Shown piece after piece: positions 34,750 to 43,855 of a stretch of DNA of 64,000 nucleotides. The DNA comes from CAYWVO01 sp964461835. GTDB lineage: Bacteria > Zixibacteria > MSB-5A5 > WJJR01 > JAJRUJ01. The position numbers and the translations under genes were made by a program. Numbering within the stretch: the first letter of the stretch is position 1; the number at the start of each line of letters is the position of its first letter. Location of the stretch: assembly GCA_964461835.1 (NCBI GenBank), contig CAYWVO010000007.1, positions 1 through 64,000 of the forward strand, written 5' to 3'. A model generated the notes under the pieces. It was not told where the DNA came from and ran no database searches. It saw only the letters and a list, made by a program, of their open reading frames with translations.

Positions 34750-35322
34750 ATGCAACCAAACATGAGACAACCACTCGCCCAGGCGGTTATTCCCGGCGTG
34801 GGTGTGTTGCGGGAGGCCTTGTTATTACTTGGTGGTGCCGTGTTGATTGCAATCGCGGCGCAGATTTCTATCCCGTTACCATTTAGCCCCGTCCCGGTGA
34901 CCGGGCAGACCTTTGCCGTTTTGCTGATGGGCGCCGCTTTCGGCAGCCGTCGCGGTGTGGCCGCGGTGGGAATTTATATTGCTGCCGGGCTGTTGTACCT
35001 CCCGGTGTTTGCCAGCGGTGTCGGCGGACCCGCACGGCTGTTCGGCCCGACCGGTGGCTATCTGCTGGGCTTTATCGCGGCCGCCTGGTTGGTCGGCTGG
35101 CTCTGCGAACGCGGGTTGGACCGTAAACTCAGCACCGCAACCCTGGCGATGCTGCTGGGAACCGTGATTATCTACCTGTTCGGTTTACCATGGCTGGCGA
35201 TGTTTGTCGGTATCGATAATGTGCTGATGATGGGGTTGGTCCCGTTTATCCCCGGCGCGATTATCAAACTGGTTGCCGCAGCGGCAGTGCTCCCGACTGC
35301 GTGGAAGTTTGTTGGCCGGTAA
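34750..35322 (+). CDS. bioY: Biotin transporter S component BioY
   Basis: Substrate-binding membrane subunit of the biotin ECF transporter. The 190-residue protein shows BioY features: IAAQISIPLPFSPVPVTGQT, AAGLLYLPVFASGVGG, GPTGGYLLGFIAAAWLVG, and about six membrane helices. AAGGA lies upstream of the ATG. No BioM/BioN genes lie nearby, so it works alone or with a shared energising module. It is followed by a clear terminator. No BirA site or riboswitch is visible upstream. Confidence 0.93.
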   Translation: MQPNMRQPLAQAVIPGVGVLREALLLLGGAVLIAIAAQISIPLPFSPVPVTGQTFAVLLMGAAFGSRRGVAAVGIYIAAGLLYLPVFASGVGGPARLFGPTGGYLLGFIAAAWLVGWLCERGLDRKLSTATLAMLLGTVIIYLFGLPWLAMFVGIDNVLMMGLVPFIPGAIIKLVAAAAVLPTAWKFVGR

Positions 35323-35352
35323 CACGAATTACCCAGAAATGATGATTGAAAT

Positions 35353-35377
35353 GGGCCGCTATGCGGCCCGTTTTTTT
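35353..35377 (+). terminator. Rho-independent terminator of bioY
   Basis: Stem GGGCCGC/GCGGCCC (35353-35369) with a TAT loop, followed by G and seven T residues. It lies 31 bases after the bioY stop. Confidence 0.92.
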
Positions 35378-35496
35378 GCCTGACTAATCCAAATTTTTCC
35401 TAACTCCTTGCCTCCGCTTATCCTAATTTCTCCATCAAATGACTGATTGTGTTGAATACGGCCCCCACTGCCGGGTAACTGGTGCGGATGCCGATT

Positions 35497-36093
35497 ATGG
35501 ACGTTTTGGTTTCTGAGATGGCCGAGACGCCTGTGATTGCTCCACCGGTGGACGACGACGCGCAACTCCTCGCCGCATGCGCAAAGGGGAAGACGCGGGC
35601 GTTTCGTAAGCTGGTCGAGAAATACAAGCGGAGGGCCTACTATGTTGCCCTGGGATTGGTGGGATCACGAGACGATGCCTGGGATTTATCCCAGGAAGCG
35701 TTTATCAGGATCTGGAAAAGCCGCAGCCGCTTCGACCCGGCCCGGCCGTTCTGGCCGTGGTTCTACGCGGTGCTCGCCAATCTCTGTAAAAACTGGTTGC
35801 GGGATCGTGAGGTTCGGATCAGGCACGCCGATAATATCCGCCGTCTCGAGCAGGACCGACGTGGCCGCAAAAATCCCGAGTCCATTCTTGCCGAGAGCGA
35901 AACCCAGCAGAAAGTCTGGGCGGCAATCGAAGAGCTGCCGTTTAAGTTCCGGGAGATCATTGTTCTCCGGCATTTTCAGGACATGGCGTACGAGGAGATT
36001 GCGGCGCAACTCGGGATCCCGGAGGGCAGTGTGATGTCCCGGCTGTTCTATGCCCGCAAGAAGTTACGGGAATTGTTGGAGGACCCCCAATAA
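35497..36093 (+). CDS. ECF-type RNA polymerase sigma factor
   Basis: Sigma-70 family factor of the extracytoplasmic type. Region 2 reads FRKLVEKYKRRAYYVALGLV through QEAFIRIWKSRSRFDP and WFYAVLANLCKNWLRD. Region 4 reads AAIEELPFKFREIIVLRHFQ, then EEIAAQLGIPEGSVMSRLFY. A 40-residue linker rich in Arg joins them. The start is uncertain: GTG 35482 and ATG 35497 or 35518 are possible and none has a strong ribosome site. It is followed 12 bases later by a two-helix membrane protein that is probably its anti-sigma factor. Confidence 0.92.
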   Translation: MDVLVSEMAETPVIAPPVDDDAQLLAACAKGKTRAFRKLVEKYKRRAYYVALGLVGSRDDAWDLSQEAFIRIWKSRSRFDPARPFWPWFYAVLANLCKNWLRDREVRIRHADNIRRLEQDRRGRKNPESILAESETQQKVWAAIEELPFKFREIIVLRHFQDMAYEEIAAQLGIPEGSVMSRLFYARKKLRELLEDPQ

Positions 36094-36105
36094 GGGGCGG
36101 ATGTC

Positions 36106-36555
36106 ATGACAAACGACGAGCGACTGGCACGTGATGTAACGCGATATATCGATGGCCTGATGAGCCCGGCGGAGGAACAGGCGTTCCGACAACGCGTCGA
36201 ACAGGACCCATCACTCAAAGCCGAGCTCGCCGCACAAGAGAAGATGAAGGAGGTGACCGACGGGATGAGTCTGGCACAGGTACCGGATGAAATCTGGGAC
36301 GGCTACTGGAAAGATATTTATCGCCGGATTGAACGCGGTGCCGGGTGGTTCTTTCTTTCGGCGGGATTGATTGTCCTCCTGGCCGTTGGCGTATACCATT
36401 TATTCGCTGATTTCTTGTTTGAGACGAAAATTCCCATCCTGATCCGCGTTGGTGTCGGCGCGGGGTCGCTGGGCGTGATTATCCTGTTGGTCTCCATCGG
36501 GCGGGAGCGCTATTTTGCCCGGACGCATGAACGTTACGACGGAGTCGAGAGATGA
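36106..36555 (+). CDS. Probable membrane anti-sigma factor
   Basis: A 149-residue protein directly after the ECF sigma gene. Its N-terminal 70 residues are helical and start like an anti-sigma domain (LARDVTRYIDGLMSPAEEQA), but the His-x3-Cys-x2-Cys zinc motif of ZAS proteins is absent. Two membrane helices follow (FFLSAGLIVLLAVGVYHLFA and VGVGAGSLGVIILLVSI). The position and layout suggest that it holds the sigma factor at the membrane until a signal arrives; the signal is unknown. Its stop overlaps the start of the next gene (ATGA). Confidence 0.75.
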   Translation: MTNDERLARDVTRYIDGLMSPAEEQAFRQRVEQDPSLKAELAAQEKMKEVTDGMSLAQVPDEIWDGYWKDIYRRIERGAGWFFLSAGLIVLLAVGVYHLFADFLFETKIPILIRVGVGAGSLGVIILLVSIGRERYFARTHERYDGVER

Positions 36556-36872
36556 CTATCGTTACGAGTGATGATATCCCCGGTAAACGCATCGTCCGGA
36601 CACTTGGTCTGGTCCGGGGTAATACCGTCCGTTGCCGTCACCTGGGCCGCGATATTATGGCCTTCTTCCGTGGCGCGATCGGCGGGGAGATCGCGGAATA
36701 TACGAAAATGTTGGCCGAGGCCCGCGAACAGTCGATCGATCGGATGATCGGTGAAGCCGAAGAAATGGGTGGCAATGCAATCGTCGCCACCCGCTTTGCC
36801 ACCTCTTCACTCATGAGTGGCGCCGCAGAACTGCTGGTGTATGGAACCGCGGTGGTTGTGGAAGACGGCTAG
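36552..36872 (+). CDS. YbjQ/UPF0145 family protein
   Basis: A 106-residue member of the YbjQ family, thought to form pentameric rings; its role is not known. Typical segments are VTSDDIPGKRIVRTLGLVRG, the REQSIDRMIGEAEEMGGNAI helix and the AELLVYGTAVVVE end. The ATG overlaps the stop of the anti-sigma gene, so its translation is coupled to the sigma unit and it may be an effector or accessory of that response. Confidence 0.88.
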   Translation: MTIVTSDDIPGKRIVRTLGLVRGNTVRCRHLGRDIMAFFRGAIGGEIAEYTKMLAEAREQSIDRMIGEAEEMGGNAIVATRFATSSLMSGAAELLVYGTAVVVEDG

Positions 36873-37185
36873 TATCGGGACGATGTTGTTATTTACCTCC
36901 TTGAAATAATCGGTGTCATGGCGAAAACGTCAGGGGCAGGATGCCCGTGCCACAGCTGGATAATTACCGACCCACCTGTCGTTCGGAGTCCTGACGGTCT
37001 CCTCACTGTAGGTGGGGTACCCTATTCTCAGCAGCGTCTTAAACCCTGACGAACGGGCTTTTTGATAAAGGCAATAACATGGGATTTACGGTACGTCGAA
37101 ACTCCTTTGCCGTCCCCCGCGGCGGAAGGACGTGGTTTCGACACCATCCTTCTTCAATACGCCCAACCATCAGGGCCGACCAAAC
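36873..37185. repeat. Spacer carrying two covarying palindromes
   Basis: About 313 bases between YbjQ (plus) and PepF (minus). A nested palindrome lies at 36970-37018 (outer arms ACCCACCT/AGGTGGGG, inner GGAG/CTCC) and another at 37095-37142 (outer arms GTCGAAAC/GTTTCGAC, inner CCTTTGCCG paired with CGGCGGAAGG). Both match the families in the glnS-pfkA spacer in outline but with different, still complementary, inner bases. No gene is seen. Confidence 0.8.
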
Positions 37186-38994
37186 CTACCTCGCCGGCTC
37201 GGTAAATTTATCCACGTCCAGCAAAATGCGGTCCAGCGCCGACTGCCAGAAGTCTTCAGTAGTAAGATCAACATCGAGATATTCCTGCGCCAACTCCTCG
37301 GTTTCGCGGCGGCCGGTGTCCTGCAGGAGACGTTTGTAGTCCTCAGCAAACGCCGTGCCCTCCGCTTTGGCCCGCGCATAGATACCGTTGGAAAACAAAT
37401 ATCCGTAGGTGTACGGAAAATTGTAAAACGGCGCGTAGGTCAAAAAGAAATGCAGCTTGGTCGCCCAGAACAGTTCATGCAATCCGTCCGGATCAAGCAG
37501 GTCGCCAAACGCCTGCCGCTGCGCGTCCAGCATCAGCTCACTCAGTTCGTCGACACCCACAACTCCCGCGCGCCGTCGCTCGTAAAACGAACATTCAAAA
37601 ATATACCGAGCGTGGATATTACACATGAACGCCAGTGCGTTGTTCAATTTCTGGTTCAAAAGCATCAGCTTGGTCTCGGTGTCATCCGCCTGGTCCAGCG
37701 CCGCGTCGGCGACCAGCAGTTCATTGAAAGTGGACGCGGCCTCCGCTACGTTCAATGTATATCGCGACGCGTAATAGGCATTCTCCCGCAAAGCCCAGCT
37801 ATGCCAGGCGTGACCGAGTTCATGCGCCAACACCCGCAGGCCGTTGTAATTTTCGGAGTAGGTCATAAAGATGCGGCTTTCGCGGATATCGCCAAAGTTG
37901 GTACAGTAGCCACCGGCGCGTTTGCCGGGACGATCTTCTGCTTCCACCCAGCGCTGATCCAACGCCATCTGCGAAAAATCCGCCATCTCCGGAGAAAACG
38001 ATCGCAGGTTCTCGACAATAAATCCCGCGGCGTCGGCAAAGGTGAACGTCTCATCACTCTTGCCGACCGGGGCGGATTGATCGAACCACATAAAACGCTC
38101 TAGCCCCAGCAATCGCTTTTTTGCCTCGATAAACGGTTTCAGGCGGGACACATTGCGCGACACCGCCTGCCACATCGCATCCAGCGTTTCCTGTTTCGTA
38201 CGGCACAGCAAGAGCGGCTCTTTCAAAAACGAGCTCCAGTTCCGCCGCTGATAAACCGACAAGCGGAAGCCCGCCAGTGAATTCAACCCGGTGGCGGCCG
38301 TCTGGAGCGCCGGTCGCCACATCTCGTTCACCGTTTCGAACGCCTGCCGGCGAATGTCGCGGTTGGGATTACCGAGTTGATTGGAAATTTGACCGAACGA
38401 AAGGGTCTTCGTCTCCCCCTTCTCGTCGGTAAACTCGGCCCGGAGGTCTCCGGAGAGTTTTTCATACAAACGGTTCCAGGCATGATACCCATCCACCGCC
38501 AGGTCGTTGATCAACGACTCCTGTTCGGCCGGCAATTTGTCCCGTGCGATATTTCGTTTTTCATCCAGGAAAAATCGCAGCGGCTTCATCTCATCAATTT
38601 CAAATAAGATTTCCCAGGCGTCATCCGTTTGCTTCGCGGCCAGCGATTCGAAAGCGGTCATAATATTTTGATAGCGGGCGTTAGCCGTTTGAATGTCCGC
38701 CTCGTTCTTCTGTGCGTCGGTATCGTCAACATCCTGACTGACCAAACAATGCACGAACGCATGCGCCCGGTGAAGCTGTTCACTGACCCGCTGTAATTTC
38801 AGCACAAAGTCAGACCAGGCCGGGGCGGTGGAGCTGGTGATCGTCTCCGGCAATTGGGGAGCCTCCGCCTCTAATGACGTCAGATCGCTCTTTACTTGCT
38901 TTTTGAAATCTACGAATTCGGGAGAATCACTCTTACCGGGGAAGATAGGGCTTAAGTCCCACGTGGGGGCGGATGATTGCGTTATTTCCGTCAT
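37186..38994 (-). CDS. pepF: Oligoendopeptidase F (M3B metallopeptidase)
   Basis: Cytosolic zinc peptidase that degrades short peptides. The active site is AHELGHAWHSW (HELGH at 391-395), with the third ligand in the following NVAEAASTFNELLV helix (TLNVAEAASTFNE). The family segment GKRAGGYCTNFGDI and the C-terminal FYNFPYTYGYLFSNGIYARA helix are also present. The length of 602 is normal. It stands alone between palindromic repeats and the LptB gene, with a 121-base gap to the latter. Confidence 0.95.
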   Translation of the reverse strand: MTEITQSSAPTWDLSPIFPGKSDSPEFVDFKKQVKSDLTSLEAEAPQLPETITSSTAPAWSDFVLKLQRVSEQLHRAHAFVHCLVSQDVDDTDAQKNEADIQTANARYQNIMTAFESLAAKQTDDAWEILFEIDEMKPLRFFLDEKRNIARDKLPAEQESLINDLAVDGYHAWNRLYEKLSGDLRAEFTDEKGETKTLSFGQISNQLGNPNRDIRRQAFETVNEMWRPALQTAATGLNSLAGFRLSVYQRRNWSSFLKEPLLLCRTKQETLDAMWQAVSRNVSRLKPFIEAKKRLLGLERFMWFDQSAPVGKSDETFTFADAAGFIVENLRSFSPEMADFSQMALDQRWVEAEDRPGKRAGGYCTNFGDIRESRIFMTYSENYNGLRVLAHELGHAWHSWALRENAYYASRYTLNVAEAASTFNELLVADAALDQADDTETKLMLLNQKLNNALAFMCNIHARYIFECSFYERRRAGVVGVDELSELMLDAQRQAFGDLLDPDGLHELFWATKLHFFLTYAPFYNFPYTYGYLFSNGIYARAKAEGTAFAEDYKRLLQDTGRRETEELAQEYLDVDLTTEDFWQSALDRILLDVDKFTEPAR

Positions 38995-39115
38995 AGGCCT
39001 GATCCTTTTTGCTTATGCAGTCAATACGTCTCTTCAATCAGTTGCGGGCAGGAAGATACATAACCAGCGCTGATCTGTCAGCTAGCTGGGCGTCATTTTC
39101 CGGGAAAATTCGAGG

Positions 39116-39880
39116 TCAGAGCCGGAATTTTTCACCGAGATACACCCGGCGGGCATTGGGGTCGTTGGCGAGAAACTCCGAGGTCCCGGACGTCAGAATT
39201 TGCCCGTCGCACATGATATACGCCCGATCGGTAATAGAGAGAGTCTCCCGCACGTTGTGGTCAGTAATCAGAATCCCCAACCCACGTTCCTGCAAGCGGG
39301 CGATTATGGTTTGAATATCCTCAACGGCAATTGGATCAATGCCGGCGAATGGTTCATCCAGCAGCATGAATTGTGGTTCGGTCACCAGCGCGCGGGCAAT
39401 TTCCACTCGACGCCGTTCCCCCCCGGACAGTTGATACCCATACTGACCGGCAATGTGCTCGATGTTCAAATCGGCCAGCAATTGCGCCTGGCGTTCGCTG
39501 CGCTGTTCCCGTGAGACTCCTTGCATTTCCAGAATAGCGGTGATATTGTCGGCGACGGTCATCCGCCGGAACACCGAGGCTTCCTGCGGCAGGTATCCGA
39601 TACCTAGTCGGGCGCGTCGGTACATCGGGAGTGAAGTAATATCCCGATTATTAAGGGTTACCTGCCCGCCTTCCGGCCGGATAAACCCGGTGATCATATA
39701 GAAGGTCGTAGTCTTCCCCGCGCCGTTCGGGCCCAGTAAGCCCACGATTTCCCCTGCTTTGACCTCGATGGAGACTTGGTCAACTACGCGACGGCGACGA
39801 TATATCTTTACCAAGTTGCTGGTGGAGAGCCGCCTGCCGTTAGCGCTGTTATCTGCTGCCGTCTCGGACATATTCGTCAC
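39116..39880 (-). CDS. lptB: LPS export ABC transporter ATPase LptB
   Basis: Powers lipopolysaccharide extraction from the inner membrane. It shows Walker A GPNGAGKTT, the LptB Q-loop region GIGYLPQEASVFRRMTV, the signature YQLSGGERRRVEIARAL, Walker B LLDEPFAGIDPIAVEDI and the ITDHNVRETLSITDRAYIM switch region that marks LptB among ABC ATPases. About 15 polar residues precede the domain. No lptA, lptC or kdsC gene is adjacent, although these often flank lptB. It is divergent from the DUF202 gene. Confidence 0.94.
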   Translation of the reverse strand: MTNMSETAADNSANGRRLSTSNLVKIYRRRRVVDQVSIEVKAGEIVGLLGPNGAGKTTTFYMITGFIRPEGGQVTLNNRDITSLPMYRRARLGIGYLPQEASVFRRMTVADNITAILEMQGVSREQRSERQAQLLADLNIEHIAGQYGYQLSGGERRRVEIARALVTEPQFMLLDEPFAGIDPIAVEDIQTIIARLQERGLGILITDHNVRETLSITDRAYIMCDGQILTSGTSEFLANDPNARRVYLGEKFRL

Positions 39881-39902
39881 ATCCCGCTGTTGTCGGTAGA
39901 TA

Positions 39903-39961
39903 ATATTCTACGACACCCAGAAAACAAATCCAAAAATCGACTGAAACGTCGTATAGAATAT
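39903..39961. promoter_or_regulatory. Dyad between lptB and the DUF202 gene
   Basis: Arms ATATTCTA-CGAC (39903-39914) and GTCG-TA-TAGAATAT (39948-39961) are inverted repeats apart from a two-base bulge, separated by 33 AT-rich bases. It lies in the 125-base divergent spacer, so it may be an operator or overlap promoters. The right arm contains a possible -10 hexamer (TAGAAT). Function not shown. Confidence 0.4.
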
Positions 39962-40005
39962 GTTCACCCGATCTAACGCCAGGGCGACGGGAGCCGTGTT
40001 TTGCT

Positions 40006-40344
40006 ATGGAATATGAAGAAATAAAAGAAAAGGCACCAGATACTTTTCAAGCCCATTCGGCGCAATATCGCGACAGCCTGGCCATGAAACGCACGCGTTT
40101 GGCCAATGACCGGACCTTTCTCGCCTACCAGCGCACCGCTCTCACGCTTTTTATCGCGGGGATTTCGTTTATACGGTTTTTCGATAATCTCATCATTGAG
40201 ATCATCGGCTGGATCTTCCTGCCCCTGGGCATCGTCACCATCGTCCTGGGAATCAGACGCTACATTCGCATCCGCAACCGGATCCATAAGTTCGGTGGCT
40301 ACCCGGAGTTGAAGCGACCTCCTGTCAATCAGCAGTCGGATTGA
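40006..40344 (+). CDS. DUF202 (YidH-type) membrane protein
   Basis: A 112-residue membrane protein of the DUF202 family, recognised by RLANDRTFLAYQRTALTLFI and two membrane helices (about 41-58 and 63-82). Family members are small inner-membrane proteins without an agreed function. It is divergent from lptB and reads in the same direction as the GT9-Rel-barrel gene series, 114 bases ahead. Confidence 0.85.
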   Translation: MEYEEIKEKAPDTFQAHSAQYRDSLAMKRTRLANDRTFLAYQRTALTLFIAGISFIRFFDNLIIEIIGWIFLPLGIVTIVLGIRRYIRIRNRIHKFGGYPELKRPPVNQQSD

Positions 40345-40458
40345 CTCCCAGCGAGTATGCGGCAAAAATCCACCGGGGACCTTGCGCAGCCCGCTGGCGT
40401 AAGTCCCACCCTTCACGTATCTTATCGAGGAAGGTATGTCGGGATAGTAGAGGATATT

Positions 40459-41538
40459 ATGACTGCTGATACCTCAAAATCAGTCCGTATTTTGGTATCT
40501 CGTTCCGATCGCATCGGGGACGTCATCCTTTCGTTGCCGGTCGCGCAGGCGCTAAAGCAATCTGCACTAGATTGCACGGTCGATTTTCTGGTACAGCCAT
40601 TTCTCAAATCCCTGCTGGAGCAGCACCCTGACCTCGATACCGTGATTACGTATGATGCCGAACGGGATGCCGAGACTGACTTGACCCCGCGGTTGAGGGA
40701 CCGCTCGTACGATGTAGTCATCTGCCTGTACCCACGTCCCGCCCTAGCCAAGATATTCGCGCACGCCAGGATTCCGGTGCGGATTGGTACCTCGCGCCGC
40801 TTATATTCATTTCGGTTTACACATCGGGTGAACAATCACCGGCGCGGTAGCGGCCGCCATGAAAAAGATCTCAATCTCGATTTGCTGCGTCCGCTGGGCG
40901 TTGAGCCGGATTATTCCCTGGTTCCCACCCTGCCCGCACCCGGTAAGGCCCAACAAGATGTGCTGGAGACTAATCTGCCGGCGGAATATTGTGTCATCCA
41001 TCCCGGTGACGGTGGATCTGCCCTGAACTGGCCGCTCGCCCGTTACCGTGAACTGGCCGGATCACTTATCGACGCCGGATATCACGTCATCATCACCGGT
41101 GTGCAGGCAGAAAGAGAGCGTCATCTCCAGGTTTTCGGTGACCTGATCGCGGATGACTGTATTTACAGCGGCAAGACCTCGCTCACCAGCCTGGCTGCCC
41201 TGCTGGCGGGAGCAACACTCTTCATCGGCGGCTCGACCGGCCCGTTGCATATTGCGGCCGCGGTCGGGACACCGGTAATCGGGCTTTACGGGCCTATTTA
41301 TTCGACAACACCGGATCGGTGGGGGCCGTGCGGCGATGGACATCGAGTCTTCACTCCCGATGTCCCGGTCTGTCGGTGTAAGGTCGGTCGATGCAAAATG
41401 GGAAATTGTCTTGAACGTGTCCCCGTAGAAACTTTAAGGGAGGCGTGTTTGGACGTTTTGGCACGCGGCACGGAGGGCCGGACAAATGATTCTCCCCTGA
41501 CAACCGATCTAGGAGCTAGGGGGCGGATACAGTCGTGA
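40459..41538 (+). CDS. Glycosyltransferase family 9 (ADP-heptosyltransferase-like)
   Basis: Adds a heptose or similar sugar to the lipopolysaccharide core. The GT-B fold shows an N-terminal ILVSRSDRIGDVILSLPVAQ, and a C-terminal VIHPGDGGSALNWPLARY plus FIGGSTGPLHIAAAVGTPVI motif for sugar-nucleotide binding. A short cluster of cysteines near the end (VCRCKVGRCKMGNC) is seen in some GT9 proteins. I use the ATG at 40459 (GAGG just upstream); a longer frame from 40357 lacks support. Its TGA overlaps the GTG start of the Rel gene. Confidence 0.9.
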   Translation: MTADTSKSVRILVSRSDRIGDVILSLPVAQALKQSALDCTVDFLVQPFLKSLLEQHPDLDTVITYDAERDAETDLTPRLRDRSYDVVICLYPRPALAKIFAHARIPVRIGTSRRLYSFRFTHRVNNHRRGSGRHEKDLNLDLLRPLGVEPDYSLVPTLPAPGKAQQDVLETNLPAEYCVIHPGDGGSALNWPLARYRELAGSLIDAGYHVIITGVQAERERHLQVFGDLIADDCIYSGKTSLTSLAALLAGATLFIGGSTGPLHIAAAVGTPVIGLYGPIYSTTPDRWGPCGDGHRVFTPDVPVCRCKVGRCKMGNCLERVPVETLREACLDVLARGTEGRTNDSPLTTDLGARGRIQS

Positions 41539-43730
41539 CACCCAACACCAAGAGCAAGCCCTATATGAACCTGGCAGAATTTGTGATACGAATCGAGGCG
41601 TTGAACGCCAATGTGGATATTCCGCTTCTGCGCAAGGCGTACGAGTTCTCTGAGGGTGCTCACCACGGTCAAAAGCGGGCCTCCGCAGAGCCATTCCTCA
41701 ACCATTGCATCGAGACCGCCCTCATTCTCGCCGAGCAACACCTCGACACCGCCACCCTGGCCGCCGGGTTAATTCACGACGTGGTAGAGGATACCCGCTA
41801 CTCGATTGAAGCAATCAACGCCGAATTCGGCGAAGAAATCGCCCTGCTGGTGAACGGGGTCACCAAAATGGAAGATGTCGAATTCAAAAGCCAGGCGGAG
41901 GAGCAGGTGTTGTATTTCCGTAAGATGCTGCTTTCGATGGCTGACGACATCCGGGTGATTATTATCAAACTCGCCGACCGGCTGCACAATATGCGAACGT
42001 TGGAATACCTGCCGGCCAAAAAACAAAGACCAATTGCCCTGGAGACCCGCGAGGTGTATGCGCCGCTGGCCCACCGCTTCGGCATGGCCCGGATTAAGTG
42101 GGAACTGGAAGACCTGGCCTTGAAATATCTCGACCCACAAGTCTACAATGAATTGGTCGAGAAGATTGCCGAATCGCGGAAAGAACGTGAGGGCTATATC
42201 AAAGAAATCGTTAAGCCCCTTAAGGTACGGCTATCCCGCGAGGGTATTGAGCCCAACATCACCGGCCGGGCGAAGCATTTCGACTCGATCTACCGCAAAA
42301 TGAAGAAACGGCAGAAGCCGTTCGAGGATATTTACGATCTGCTGGCAATTCGTATTCTGACTAATACGGAACGTGAATGCTACCATGCCCTCGGGGTCGT
42401 ACATGCTCTGTGGACACCCGTGGGGGATCGATTCCATGACTATATCGCCACGCCAAAAACGAATATGTATCAATCGCTGCATACCACGGTGATTGGGCCG
42501 CGCGGCCGGACGGTGGAGATCCAAATTCGCACCCACGAGATGCACCGCACCGCCGAATACGGTATTGCCTCTCACTGGCTCTATAAGGAGGGACGGCAGG
42601 CGGCGGACGAGGCGGATAAGCGATTCGCCTGGTTGCGTGAGGTCCTGGAATGGCAGAAGGAGGCGGATTCACCCGCAGAGTTTCTCGATTTCTTCAAAAA
42701 TGATCTCTTTCGGGAGGAGATTTATGTCTTTACCCCCCACGGCGAACTCAAGCCATTGCCGCGAGGAGCGACGCCCATCGATTTTGCGTTCGCAGTCCAC
42801 ACCGAAGTCGGCTATTGCTGCGTTGGCGCTAAAGTCAACGGTCGAATCGTCCCGCTGAATTCAAAGCTGAATAACGGCGACGAGGTGCAGATTCTGACTG
42901 CCTCCCAGCCGCGAGTGTCGCGCGACTGGCTCAGTAATGTCAAAACGACCAAAGCACGGTCAAAAATCCGGCTCTTTCTTAAGCGTGCCCGGTTCGAGGA
43001 ATCTGTCCGGCTGGGTCGGGAATTGCTGCAACGGGAGCTGAAAAAGCGGCGGATGGCTTCACTCAGCGATAGCGATCTCGACGATCTGGCAATGGCGTTG
43101 TCCTATACCGACCACCAAGCGATGCTGGCTGGGATCGGGGACGGTACCTTATCGCTGGGACAGATCTTCGGTAAGTTAATTCCCCCCAAGGAAAAGGAAA
43201 CCCCGGCCTTCGACGGAACCGAATTCATCGAACGAGCGCGGGGGACCAGCGGAATTCGGATTCAAAACCTCGACCAAATGATGTTCCGGTTTGCCAAATG
43301 CTGCCAACCGGTTCCCGGGGAACGGATTATCGGGTATATCACGCGCGGCCGCGGAATCTCAGTGCACCGGGTCGATTGCCCCAACGCATTGGCCCTGGAT
43401 AGCGATCCGGACCGGAAAGTCGAAGTACAGTGGGATGTGGAACCCTCACAATCATTCCTCGTCCAGCTTTCGTTAGTCTTGGAGAACCGGGGCAAGATCC
43501 TGTCGGATATCTCGAATGCCATTAGTGAGCTCGATACCAACATTCGACTGGCCGAGATTGACGGTAATGGGCAGTCCGCCACCGGTCGATTTGTCGTGGA
43601 AATTCGGAACCTGAACCATTTACGGCGTGTGCAAAATAAGATCAAGGCCGTGCGCGGTGTCATCTCGGTAGAGCGTTCACGGGGACTCGATTCGGATTTA
43701 TTCCAAGAAAGACCGTCTTCCAGGGAATAA
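41535..43730 (+). CDS. Bifunctional (p)ppGpp synthetase/hydrolase (Rel/SpoT family)
   Basis: Makes and degrades the stringent-response alarmone. The hydrolase HD domain is intact (HHGQKRASAEPFLNHC, AGLIHDVVEDT, IIKLADRLHNMRT), as are the synthetase domain (RAKHFDSIYRKMKKR, DIYDLLAIRIL, GDRFHDYIATPKTNMYQSLH), TGS (YVFTPHGELKPLPRGATPID), the cysteine-bearing helical region (RFAKCCQPVPGERIIGYITRG) and a C-terminal ACT domain. The length of 731 fits long Rel proteins. The GTG start at 41535 overlaps the GT9 stop; an ATG ten codons on is the alternative. Its TAA overlaps an ATG of the next frame (TAATG). Confidence 0.95.
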   Translation: MTPNTKSKPYMNLAEFVIRIEALNANVDIPLLRKAYEFSEGAHHGQKRASAEPFLNHCIETALILAEQHLDTATLAAGLIHDVVEDTRYSIEAINAEFGEEIALLVNGVTKMEDVEFKSQAEEQVLYFRKMLLSMADDIRVIIIKLADRLHNMRTLEYLPAKKQRPIALETREVYAPLAHRFGMARIKWELEDLALKYLDPQVYNELVEKIAESRKEREGYIKEIVKPLKVRLSREGIEPNITGRAKHFDSIYRKMKKRQKPFEDIYDLLAIRILTNTERECYHALGVVHALWTPVGDRFHDYIATPKTNMYQSLHTTVIGPRGRTVEIQIRTHEMHRTAEYGIASHWLYKEGRQAADEADKRFAWLREVLEWQKEADSPAEFLDFFKNDLFREEIYVFTPHGELKPLPRGATPIDFAFAVHTEVGYCCVGAKVNGRIVPLNSKLNNGDEVQILTASQPRVSRDWLSNVKTTKARSKIRLFLKRARFEESVRLGRELLQRELKKRRMASLSDSDLDDLAMALSYTDHQAMLAGIGDGTLSLGQIFGKLIPPKEKETPAFDGTEFIERARGTSGIRIQNLDQMMFRFAKCCQPVPGERIIGYITRGRGISVHRVDCPNALALDSDPDRKVEVQWDVEPSQSFLVQLSLVLENRGKILSDISNAISELDTNIRLAEIDGNGQSATGRFVVEIRNLNHLRRVQNKIKAVRGVISVERSRGLDSDLFQERPSSRE

Positions 43731-43855
43731 TGCGGGACGGGAAGGGTGGTAAGGACGTGCAGACACTAAACCTCAGGCCGACGTACGATACATCACCCAG
43801 TCGCATGAAAGACACCCCAGTACGTCAGAGCGCTTGCCGGCCCCCGGGGATACAG

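Noticed and set aside
37132..38103. 323-codon open frame on the plus strand
   Set aside because: Antisense to pepF and running into the palindrome spacer; no ribosome site or recognisable domain.
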